A stretch of DNA of 64,000 bases, from positions 59,176 through 123,175 of the forward strand of contig DLRK01000205.1 of the NCBI GenBank assembly GCA_002501065.1, written 5' to 3'. Position numbers and translations under genes: made by a program. Every line of letters starts with the position of its first letter. Position 1 is the first letter of the stretch. The notes under the pieces were generated by a model. The model was not told the DNA's origin, did no database searches, and saw only the letters and a list, made by a program, of their open reading frames with translations. Shown piece after piece: positions 42,559 to 50,032 of this stretch. The DNA comes from Akkermansiaceae bacterium UBA7890 (GTDB lineage: Bacteria > Verrucomicrobiota > Verrucomicrobiia > Verrucomicrobiales > Akkermansiaceae).

Positions 42559-43500
42559 TCATTCGCGGTTTACTTTTTCCGAATCGGTCTGAGGCTTGAG
42601 CCAGTAGAGCACCGCCATGCGCGCTGCGATACCATTCTCCACCTGCTGATTGATGAGACTACGCTCGTAATCCATCACCTCGTGACAAAGCTCCACTCCC
42701 CGGTTCACTGGCCCCGGGTGCATGATGTAGATCCCCTCGCCCCTGATGCGTTCGAAGCGTTCCTGCGTCACCCCGTAGACGCGGTGATACTCATGCACAC
42801 TGGGAAAATACTGGACCTCCTGCCGTTCCATCTGGACCCGCAGGAGATAGACTGCGTCCGGCCCCCAGCGCAGGGCCTCGTCAAAATCAGTGAACCGCGT
42901 GATCCCCTCCGGTCCCATTCGTGGAACCAGTGATCCAGGCCCCAGGAATCCAACCTCCACCCCGAGTTTCAGGAAGAGCCTGCTCGTCGATCGCGCCACC
43001 CGGCTGTGGAGGATGTCCCCCGCAATGAGAATCCTGCGACCGGACAGGTCGGGGAGGGCTTCCTTCAGGGTGAAGGCATCGAGGAGAGCCTGGGTCGGGT
43101 GCGCATGCGCTCCGTCTCCGGCATTGATCACCGAGGCCCTGGTCTGGCGGGCAATGGCCCGTGGCAGGCCCGACATCTTGTGCCGCACCACGATATAGTC
43201 CGCCCGCATGGCCTGCAGGGTGTCGACCGTATCCTTGACCGTTTCTCCCTTGGTTACCGAGGAATGCGGCACATCGAGGTCGATGACATCCGCAGAGAGC
43301 CGCTTGGCCGCCACCTCGAAGGAGGAAAGGGTCCGGGTGCTGGGTTCATAGAACAACATGAGCACCGATTTCCCCTTCAGGGCGGGCACTTTCTTCACCG
43401 ACCGGGTGAAGAGTTCCTTGAAGGGCGTGGCCTGGTCCAGCAAAAGGTCGACCTCCTCTCGACTTAACGAGGCGATGTCCAGGAAGTCCTTGCGCGCCAT
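42559..43500 (-). CDS. pyrB: Aspartate carbamoyltransferase catalytic subunit
   Basis: A 313-residue cytoplasmic enzyme making carbamoyl-aspartate. Motifs are the carbamoyl-phosphate site FYEPSTRTLSSFEVAAKRL, the SVTKGETVKDTVDTL loop, the HPTQALLDAFTL segment and the aspartate-binding region ending with MHPGPVNRGVEL. The length is that of the catalytic chain; no regulatory pyrI is present, and it is likely a simple trimer or PyrC-associated complex. The gene begins 3 bases after the pyrR stop and ends 13 bases before pyrC, firmly placing it in one operon. Confidence 0.96.
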   Translation of the reverse strand: MARKDFLDIASLSREEVDLLLDQATPFKELFTRSVKKVPALKGKSVLMLFYEPSTRTLSSFEVAAKRLSADVIDLDVPHSSVTKGETVKDTVDTLQAMRADYIVVRHKMSGLPRAIARQTRASVINAGDGAHAHPTQALLDAFTLKEALPDLSGRRILIAGDILHSRVARSTSRLFLKLGVEVGFLGPGSLVPRMGPEGITRFTDFDEALRWGPDAVYLLRVQMERQEVQYFPSVHEYHRVYGVTQERFERIRGEGIYIMHPGPVNRGVELCHEVMDYERSLINQQVENGIAARMAVLYWLKPQTDSEKVNRE

Positions 43501-43503
43501 CCG

Positions 43504-44028
43504 CTAGGGAGTCGTTACCAGTTCCACGGCATCTTCGCCATCAGTTTTTTTCAGCCGGACGATTACGTGATCCATCCGCGCGGTTTCCAGCTTCACTCCA
43601 GTATAATCAGGCTGGATCGGAATCTCACGGTGACCCCGGTCGATCAGGACGGCCAACTGGATGCGCGCGGGGCGACCGTAATCGGTGACCGCATCGAGGG
43701 CGGCCCGGATGGTACGCCCCGTGAAGAGCACGTCGTCCACCAGCACGATCTCCGCACCGTCCATCTGGAAGGTGATTTCGCTGCTCTGCAACTTGGGGTT
43801 TTCCGCAAGGTGAGAGAGATCGTCCCGGTAGAGGGAGATGTCCAGCATCCCGTAATCATGCTCGATCTTCGCCTCCTCCAGAGCGGCGCAGACCCGCTCG
43901 GCCACCTCGTCGCCACGGCTCCGGATTCCCACGATGGCCACCCGGCTACGCTGCGCGGTGGCACGGATCTGCTCCACCAGGGTGGCTACCGCCTCCCCGA
44001 TCGCATTTTCATCCAGGACCACCGCCAT
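43504..44028 (-). CDS. pyrR: PyrR: pyrimidine operon regulator / uracil phosphoribosyltransferase
   Basis: A 174-residue phosphoribosyltransferase-fold protein with the PRPP loop VLVDDVLFTGRTIRAALDA and early landmark VAIVGIRSRGDEVAER. In Gram-positives PyrR binds UMP and pyr leader RNA to cause attenuation; it also has uracil phosphoribosyltransferase activity. Here the leader between purE and pyrR is only 37 bases with no terminator, so classical attenuation at this position is impossible and the enzyme role or action on another transcript is more likely. It lies between purE and pyrB, with a 3-base gap to pyrB. Confidence 0.95.
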   Translation of the reverse strand: MAVVLDENAIGEAVATLVEQIRATAQRSRVAIVGIRSRGDEVAERVCAALEEAKIEHDYGMLDISLYRDDLSHLAENPKLQSSEITFQMDGAEIVLVDDVLFTGRTIRAALDAVTDYGRPARIQLAVLIDRGHREIPIQPDYTGVKLETARMDHVIVRLKKTDGEDAVELVTTP

Positions 44029-44065
44029 GATCAGCTTCGCGCCTTTCGCGTTCTTACAGGTATTA

Positions 44066-44476
44066 TCAGGCTCCCGCCAGTTTCAAAATGCGATGGGCCG
44101 CCATGGCCGCATTGAGAGGAGCCTTCTTGTGCAGTCCCACCGTGGTGGCGGGCACCTGACCCGGCAACTGGGAAATGGAGAGGAGCGCATCAATTCCGTT
44201 GAGCGGTCCCCCCGGCACCGGGACCCCGATGACCGGCAACGACGTCTTCATCACCACCACCCCCGGCAGGGCCGCCGCCAGGCCGGCGATGGCGAGGATG
44301 ACCGCCTTTTCACCGCTCTCCTCCAGCTTGCCGAGATACTCGATCAATTCAGACAGGTTGCGATGGGCGGAAAGAACCTCCTCCTCATGATCCAGGTTCT
44401 CCGCCTCAAGGTAATCGCGGGCCGGCTGCATGAAGGGCTTATCGTTTTCGCTTCCGTAGATCAGGATGACTTTCAT
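44066..44476 (-). CDS. purE: PurE-like N5-carboxyaminoimidazole ribonucleotide mutase (divergent)
   Basis: A 136-residue protein of the PurE family, which converts N5-CAIR to CAIR in purine synthesis. It has YGSENDKPFM at the N-terminus, the substrate-binding SAHRNLSE, ALPGVVVMKTSLPVIGVPV, and GIDALLSISQLPGQVPA. It departs from E. coli PurE: SKSD is SEND, and the conserved AAHLPG has become AAALPG, replacing a conserved histidine of the active site with Ala, while the essential SAHR histidine stays. It is shorter than usual (about 160). It sits between purD and pyrR on the same strand, arguing for a purine role. A divergent PurE subtype is likely. Confidence 0.8.
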   Translation of the reverse strand: MKVILIYGSENDKPFMQPARDYLEAENLDHEEEVLSAHRNLSELIEYLGKLEESGEKAVILAIAGLAAALPGVVVMKTSLPVIGVPVPGGPLNGIDALLSISQLPGQVPATTVGLHKKAPLNAAMAAHRILKLAGA

Positions 44477-44570
44477 GTGATGTCGATGGAATGGGTGTTA
44501 GATGAGTTTGATTCGTCAAACAAGGCCGGCGGCAGGATTTATCCCGGTGAAGGACGACGGAATTCCCGGA

Positions 44571-45824
44571 TCACTCGAAGTGGAGTCGTCCAATGTCGCT
44601 GCGGCGTTGTGATCCCTGGAAATCCACCTTGGCGGCCTCGTGGTGAGCCTTCTCCACCGCACTCGCGCGGTCCGCTCCCACAGCCACCACCGCCAGAACC
44701 CGTCCCCCATTGGTCTCCCAGTCGCCTGCCTCGTTCCGTCGCGTCCCGGCGTGATAGACCCGCGCCCCCTCGACCGGTTCAAGGCCACCGATAATGTCCC
44801 CGCTGTGCGAACTGGCAGGATACCCCGCCGAAGCGAGGATCACGCCCACGCTCCAGCCCTCGTCGAAACTCAGCAATTCGGGTTTCAGGGTTCCCTGGGC
44901 TCCTTCCAGGCAGAAAGTGGCCAGGTCCCCGGAAACCAGGGGCATGACGGCCTGGCACTCGGGATCCCCGAAGCGACAGTTGTACTCAATGACCTTGGGC
45001 CCATCCGTGGTCAGCATGAGCCCGAGATAGAGGAAGCCGACATAGCCCAACTCGTCGTTGGCAAGCCCCTCGATGGTGGGGGTGACTATCTCCTCCTCAA
45101 TGCGCGCCATGAGATCCGGTTCCAGCAGCTGCCGACTCGCCACCGCTCCCATCCCGCCGGTGTTGGCCCCGGTGTCTCCTTCCCCGATCAGCTTGTAATC
45201 GCGCGCCGGGGTGAACACCAGGGACTGCCTCCCGCTCACCGCCGCGAAAATGGACACCTCCGGCCCCTGCAGGTATTCCTCCACCAGCAGGCTCCCCTCC
45301 CCAAAGCGTTTCTGCCCGAACACCTCGTCCAGGAAGGCGGCTGCGCTCTCCTCATCCGGGCAGACCGCCACCCCCTTGCCCGCGGCCAGTCCATCAAACT
45401 TGAGCACGGTGGGATAATTGCCACCGATCACCTCCCTCGCCTCCTCCGCACTTTCCACCGCCGTTGCCCTCCCCGTGGGAATGGCATGACGTTCCATGAA
45501 CTGCTTGGCGAACTCCTTGCTCCCCTCCAGCAGGGCCGCTTCCTTCGGCGGGCCCCAGCAGGGAATCCCGTTCTGCGCGCAAAGATTGGCCAACCCCTCG
45601 TCCTTCAGGAGATAGCTTTCTTCTCCCGCCATGCAGAGGTCGATCGCATTGGATTTCATCCAGTCGATGAGCCCCTCCATGTCCTCCACCTCCACCGTCT
45701 GCGCCAGTTCGGAAATGGCATCACTTCCCGGGAAACAGAAGAGTTCCGTCTCACCCGGCGACTCGCTCAGCGAACGAATGAGAGCGTGCTCCCGTCCCCC
45801 TTTCCCGACCACCACGATGCGCAT
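44571..45824 (-). CDS. purD: Phosphoribosylamine-glycine ligase (GAR synthetase)
   Basis: A 417-residue ATP-grasp enzyme forming glycinamide ribonucleotide. It has the N-terminal GKGGREHALIRSL, GLAAGKGVAVCPDEESAAAF in the ATP-grasp lid, EEYLQGPEVSIFAAVSG, ARDYKLIGEGDTGANTGGMG, and the metal-binding EYNCRFGDPECQAVMPL. All are standard. ATG 45824 fits. It is the first gene of the leftward purD-purE-pyrR-pyrB-pyrC run, with a 94-base gap to purE containing a short 6-bp hairpin (44506-44521). Confidence 0.96.
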   Translation of the reverse strand: MRIVVVGKGGREHALIRSLSESPGETELFCFPGSDAISELAQTVEVEDMEGLIDWMKSNAIDLCMAGEESYLLKDEGLANLCAQNGIPCWGPPKEAALLEGSKEFAKQFMERHAIPTGRATAVESAEEAREVIGGNYPTVLKFDGLAAGKGVAVCPDEESAAAFLDEVFGQKRFGEGSLLVEEYLQGPEVSIFAAVSGRQSLVFTPARDYKLIGEGDTGANTGGMGAVASRQLLEPDLMARIEEEIVTPTIEGLANDELGYVGFLYLGLMLTTDGPKVIEYNCRFGDPECQAVMPLVSGDLATFCLEGAQGTLKPELLSFDEGWSVGVILASAGYPASSHSGDIIGGLEPVEGARVYHAGTRRNEAGDWETNGGRVLAVVAVGADRASAVEKAHHEAAKVDFQGSQRRSDIGRLHFE

Positions 45825-45916
45825 GAAGGAAGTGAAGAAAGATCGGACCCTGGTCGCAAGAGCAACGGATGCCAGTCGCGACCAACAACTGTGAATAACC
45901 GGCCTGAAGCCTCATC

Positions 45917-46933
45917 TCACTGCACCTTTTTCCAGTCCTCTTCACTCAGGCAGCAGGGGTCCCGCGCCACCCAGTGACCTGACTCGATCTCCACCAGGCT
46001 GAGATCCATTCCAATGGTCTCCTCATACCTGGGATGACTGATCCGGTGTCCGAAGGCACTGCCTGCCGGGGGGTTGATCGGCGAGGGCACGTCCCCCTCC
46101 AGCAGGATCCTCTCCCGCTCAGCAGCAGGATCAGCCTCCGGAATGGCTGACAGGAGCGCCTTGGTGTAGGCGTGACAGGGACGCTGGTAAATGGCCTCCG
46201 CACTGGCCAGTTCCACGATTTTTCCCAGATACATCACCGCCACCTGGTCGCTGATGTGCTGCACCACCGCCAGGTCGTGCGCAATGAAGAGATAGGAAAT
46301 GCCCATCTCGCTCTGCAGTTCCAGGAGCAGATTGATGATCTGGCTCTGCACTGAGACATCGAGGGCCGACACCGGTTCGTCACACACGATGAACCTTGGA
46401 TTCAACGCAATGGCCCGGGCGATTCCGATCCGCTGCCGCTGTCCCCCGGAGAACTCGAAGGCGAACTTCTCTCCCGAATTGGGAGGCAGCCCCACCCGCT
46501 CCAGGAGTTCATCCACCCGCCTGCGGCGGGCCCCTGCGTCCCCCTCGCGGTGAATCACCAGTGGTTCCTCGATGATCTGCCGTACACTCTGCCGCGGATT
46601 GAGGGACTCCACCGGATCCTGGAAAATCATCTGCATCTCCCTCCGGAAGGGACGGAGGACACGCGGAGCAAGGGCCGTGATCTCAGTGCCCCCGAATGTC
46701 ACGGTCCCCTCATTGGGCTTGAGCAACCGCACCACCGCCTTGGCCAGGGTCGACTTTCCGCAACCGGATTCCCCCACCAGGCCCACCGTCTCCCCTTCCC
46801 CGATTTCGAGGGCGACTCCATCCACCGCCTTCACCTTGCCGGTCTGGCGCAACATCAAGCCGCTTCGCACCGGGAAGTGCACCTTCAGGTTCTGGACCGA
46901 GAGCAGGGGTCCGCCAGGCCGTGCTTCACTCAT
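45917..46933 (-). CDS. oppF: Oligopeptide/dipeptide ABC transporter ATP-binding protein (OppF-type)
   Basis: A 338-residue ATPase. I start at ATG 46933 because it overlaps the OppD stop as ATGA and gives (M)SEARPGGPLLSVQNLKVHF; a longer reading exists. Core motifs are Walker A GESGCGKSTLAKAV, the Q-loop MIFQDPVESLNPRQSV, signature FSGGQRQRIGIARAI, Walker B FIVCDEPVSALDVSVQSQI, and the H-loop LFIAHDLAVVQH. PVESLNPRQSV and DEPVSALDVS are OppF/DppF trademarks. It ends the leftward operon beginning at yejB. Its cysteines near the C-terminus (DPCCL) are outside the core. It forms a heterodimer with the OppD-type protein. Confidence 0.94.
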   Translation of the reverse strand: MSEARPGGPLLSVQNLKVHFPVRSGLMLRQTGKVKAVDGVALEIGEGETVGLVGESGCGKSTLAKAVVRLLKPNEGTVTFGGTEITALAPRVLRPFRREMQMIFQDPVESLNPRQSVRQIIEEPLVIHREGDAGARRRRVDELLERVGLPPNSGEKFAFEFSGGQRQRIGIARAIALNPRFIVCDEPVSALDVSVQSQIINLLLELQSEMGISYLFIAHDLAVVQHISDQVAVMYLGKIVELASAEAIYQRPCHAYTKALLSAIPEADPAAERERILLEGDVPSPINPPAGSAFGHRISHPRYEETIGMDLSLVEIESGHWVARDPCCLSEEDWKKVQ

Positions 46934-47988
46934 GCTGCCTCGTGGGCCTCCCCCCCATAACACTCCGGACACTCTTCCACCCAGTGCCCCGGTGAGATTT
47001 CCCGAAACTCCGGTCGCTCGTCCCCGAGGCTGCTTTCCCGTTCCATGCGCTGGCAGAAACGGCAGCCACTCGCCATCTCGGAGAGGGCTGCCACCATCCC
47101 GGGAATGGTGTTGAGTTCCGTCTTGGGCGGAAGAGAAAGACGGGGGATGGAATTGAGCAGGCCCCGCGTGTAGGCATGCAGGGGATTGGCAAACAGCTCT
47201 ACCACCGGGGCCCGCTCCACCACCCGGCCGGCATACATCACCACCACCTCATCACAGTTCTCCGCGATCACCCCGAGATCATGCGTAATCAGGATCGTCG
47301 CCATCCCCATCTCCGCCTGCAACCCCTGGATCAGGTCCAGGATCTGGGCCTGCACCGTCACATCCAGCGCAGTGGTGGGCTCATCGGCAATAAGGAGATC
47401 AGGCTGACAGGCCAGGGCCATCGCAATCACCACCCGCTGCCGCATGCCCCCCGACAACTGGTGGGGGTAGTCCCCGACCCGGATCTCGGGAGAGGGAATC
47501 CGGGTCATCCTGAGGGCCTCGATGGCAGCCTCCCAGGCCTCCTTCTTGTCCATCTGCTTGTGCAGGCGAAAGACCTCACTCACCTGGCGCCCGATCCGGT
47601 GCACCGGATTGAGCGCGGTCATGGGCTCCTGGAAGATGGTACCGATTTCCCCGCCCCTGATCCCGTGCAGGCGTTTCTCCGGAACCTGCTGCAGGTCCTC
47701 GCCCTTGAAGAGCACCTCTCCCTCCAGCACCCGACCCGCCGGCCGGGGAAGCAGGCTGATGAGCGACATCGCGGTCACGCTCTTGCCACACCCGGACTCG
47801 CCCACGATCCCGAGAGTCTTACCCCGGTCGACCGAAAACGAGACCCCGTCCACCGCACGCAGCAGCCCGCGCTCGGTATCGAACGCACTCACCAGGCCCC
47901 GCACGGTGAGAAGCCCTTTCCTCTCCGAGTCATGCTCCTCGTAAATATTATGGCGGACGGCCGTCTTGTCTGGATTCTCTTTCCTCAT
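46930..47988 (-). CDS. oppD: Oligopeptide/dipeptide ABC transporter ATP-binding protein (OppD-type)
   Basis: A 352-residue ATPase (start ATG 47988; GTG 47991 adds one residue). Walker A is GESGCGKSVTAMSLISLLP, the Q-loop is IFQEPMTALNPVHRIG, signature LSGGMRQRVVIAMAL, Walker B LLIADEPTTALDVTVQAQI, H-loop LITHDLGV. The C-terminal oligopeptide-transporter extension has GCRFCQRMERES and later CPECYGG, two CxxC pairs that could bind an iron-sulfur cluster or zinc, as reported for some DppD proteins. Its start overlaps the stop of the binding-protein gene by one base (TGATG), indicating coupling. It partners OppF. Confidence 0.94.
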   Translation of the reverse strand: MRKENPDKTAVRHNIYEEHDSERKGLLTVRGLVSAFDTERGLLRAVDGVSFSVDRGKTLGIVGESGCGKSVTAMSLISLLPRPAGRVLEGEVLFKGEDLQQVPEKRLHGIRGGEIGTIFQEPMTALNPVHRIGRQVSEVFRLHKQMDKKEAWEAAIEALRMTRIPSPEIRVGDYPHQLSGGMRQRVVIAMALACQPDLLIADEPTTALDVTVQAQILDLIQGLQAEMGMATILITHDLGVIAENCDEVVVMYAGRVVERAPVVELFANPLHAYTRGLLNSIPRLSLPPKTELNTIPGMVAALSEMASGCRFCQRMERESSLGDERPEFREISPGHWVEECPECYGGEAHEAA

Positions 47989-50030
47989 CACTTGACGCGG
48001 TACTGGTCATAAATCCGGTCCACCTCCGGATAGGCTTGGTCCCGGCTCTCGGCCTGCAGGGTCTTTTCCTTCTCCTCCACATCGATCCAGTAGGCGTAGC
48101 TTTCCTGGGCCTCCCGGGTCAGCTTCACATTGAAATCATCCGGCCACTGCATCCACCGCCAGTGCCCGAGACGATAGGACTCCCTCTTGTAACCTGGAAT
48201 CCAGAAGGCCGTGTCATGCAGGATCTGCTCCAGTTCCCACGACATGTCCCGGATCTCCTTTTCCGAGGTCGCGAAGCGGATCCCCTGCGCCAGTGGATCA
48301 GCGGCCGGGTTGGCATAGACCGAGATGTTGTTGGTCATCACCCGCGGAGTCTTGGTCCCCGGATCGTAGGCATTCGAGGAGTGAACCCCTTCAAAGAACC
48401 GGGGAAATGGGGGAATGGTTCCCCAACCCCAGAAGGTCAGGTCATGCTTCTTCTGCATCACCTTCTCATAACTGGCCGTTCCATCCATTCCCTCCAACCG
48501 GTATTCCAGCCCGGTCTTGAGGGCCTCTTCCTTGAGGCGTTGCAGTATCTTGTCGACCACCGGACTCGCGGTGTGAGTAATCGAGAAGCTCAGCCTCTGT
48601 CCCTCCCCATTCTGGAGCACTCCGTCATTCCCCTGCTTGCTGAATCCGGCCTTGGCGAAGGCGGCCCGTGCCTTTTCGGGTGAATACCCCCGCGCCACGA
48701 TCCCGGTATTGCTGAACTTTCCATACCCCGCATTATAGATATTGAGTCGGCCCGCATCCCCCCGCAGGTCGATATCAATCACCTTCTGCCAGTTGGTGGC
48801 GTGCTGCAGGCCAACCCGCACATTGAGGTCACCGAGGAACGGCTTGGAATGATTGATATAGAGTCCCCGCGGCACCCGGGGAAAGACATTGTAGAAGGTC
48901 TTCTTTTCGATGTAGCCGTTGAAGACGGCGGGAATCTCCATCTGCTCATACCACCGCTTCGGGATTCCCAGGTGAAACATATCGACCTCTCCCTTCTTGA
49001 AGAGTTCGAACACCTTCTCGTCGCTCCGGATGAGCCGATACTTGATCCGGTCCACGTTGAAGCGGTAGCGGTTGTATCTGGTGTCCCCTGCCCACCAGTC
49101 ATTGACCCGGGTCAGGGTGATGCTCCGCCCCTTCACCACATCTTCCTCGCGGATTCGGTAGGCCCCCGTGGTGGGGCGAACCTTCCAGTTGTAACGTTCC
49201 TCGAAATCCGGTCCAAACTCGCGATAGAAATGCCGGGAGTAGGGGGTGAGAGAGGCATAATACTCCGGGCGGGGCTTCTTGTTGGCCAACCGCACCGAGA
49301 GGTGCCGGTCGTCATAACGCGTGATGTTCTCGAACATCGTTCCGTAATACTGCCGGTACCAGGGACCGGTGATGTATTCCGAAAGACAGACGTAGAAGGT
49401 CATGAAGAAGTCCTCAACCGTGACCGGCCTGCCGTCCGACCACCTCGCCTTTTCATTGATCCGGAAGTAGACCGTCCGTCCGTCTGTCCCCACTGCCCAG
49501 CGATCAGCCAGTCCCGGAATGGTCTCCATCGTATTGGGGTGCAGGGAAACCAGGGCCATCTCGATGTTGTCCCAGTGTTCCGATCTGAAGCCGTTATTGG
49601 CATTTTTCCCGATCGAGCGAATGGTGGGGGGAAAGGCCAGGCTCGGCAGATAGGTGTTGAAGGTTCCTCCTTTCCTGGCCCGGGAGGAGCCGATCTCCGG
49701 CTGATCCAGACCCTCCTCCCAGGAAAGGTCTCCGGGAAGGTCCGCCATGGTGGCGTTATAAGTGAAGAATTCCGGGTTCCCCAGTCGGCGATTGGTATCG
49801 GCCAGGTCTTCCTCCAACTCCCCAGGGTCCTCCTCTTCTCCGGGCTCCGCGAGTTTCTCCGTCAGTTCTTCCTTCTTCTTTTCAAGTTCCGCCAGGACCT
49901 TCTCGTTCTGCCTGCTCGCGTAGAAGACGGCCACCTCCTCCTCGTTGTCATAGTCCGCAAATCTCTCCGCCTCACCACATCCGAGGAGGGCAAGCGCGAC
50001 CAGAACCAGAGGCAGGGAGCGGAGTTTCAT
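47988..50030 (-). CDS. Extracellular solute-binding protein family 5 (YejA-like lipoprotein)
   Basis: A 680-residue peptide-binding lipoprotein with a signal peptide ending LLGC (Cys 18), at ATG 50030. Residues about 28-85 are a charged, heptad-like segment rich in Glu and Lys (EKVLAELEKKKEELTEKLAE), probably coiled coil, which ordinary YejA/OppA proteins lack. The SBP_bac_5 fold follows: WDNIEMALVSLHPNTMETI, GLADRWAVGTDGRTVYFRI, KARWSDGRPVTVEDFFMTF, and QHATNWQKVIDIDLRGDAG. YejA-type proteins bring peptides, including antimicrobial ones, to YejBE. It is in the operon yejB-yejE-this gene-oppD-oppF, 2 bases from the yejE stop. Confidence 0.92.
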   Translation of the reverse strand: MKLRSLPLVLVALALLGCGEAERFADYDNEEEVAVFYASRQNEKVLAELEKKKEELTEKLAEPGEEEDPGELEEDLADTNRRLGNPEFFTYNATMADLPGDLSWEEGLDQPEIGSSRARKGGTFNTYLPSLAFPPTIRSIGKNANNGFRSEHWDNIEMALVSLHPNTMETIPGLADRWAVGTDGRTVYFRINEKARWSDGRPVTVEDFFMTFYVCLSEYITGPWYRQYYGTMFENITRYDDRHLSVRLANKKPRPEYYASLTPYSRHFYREFGPDFEERYNWKVRPTTGAYRIREEDVVKGRSITLTRVNDWWAGDTRYNRYRFNVDRIKYRLIRSDEKVFELFKKGEVDMFHLGIPKRWYEQMEIPAVFNGYIEKKTFYNVFPRVPRGLYINHSKPFLGDLNVRVGLQHATNWQKVIDIDLRGDAGRLNIYNAGYGKFSNTGIVARGYSPEKARAAFAKAGFSKQGNDGVLQNGEGQRLSFSITHTASPVVDKILQRLKEEALKTGLEYRLEGMDGTASYEKVMQKKHDLTFWGWGTIPPFPRFFEGVHSSNAYDPGTKTPRVMTNNISVYANPAADPLAQGIRFATSEKEIRDMSWELEQILHDTAFWIPGYKRESYRLGHWRWMQWPDDFNVKLTREAQESYAYWIDVEEKEKTLQAESRDQAYPEVDRIYDQYRVK

Positions 50031-50032
50031 GA

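Noticed and set aside
44029..44065. Possible PyrR attenuator
   Set aside because: Only 37 bases with no terminator-like hairpin or PyrR-binding loop.
44506..44521. Hairpin GTTTGA-TTCG-TCAAAC between purD and purE
   Set aside because: Only a 6-bp stem with no U-tract on the minus strand; too weak to call a terminator.
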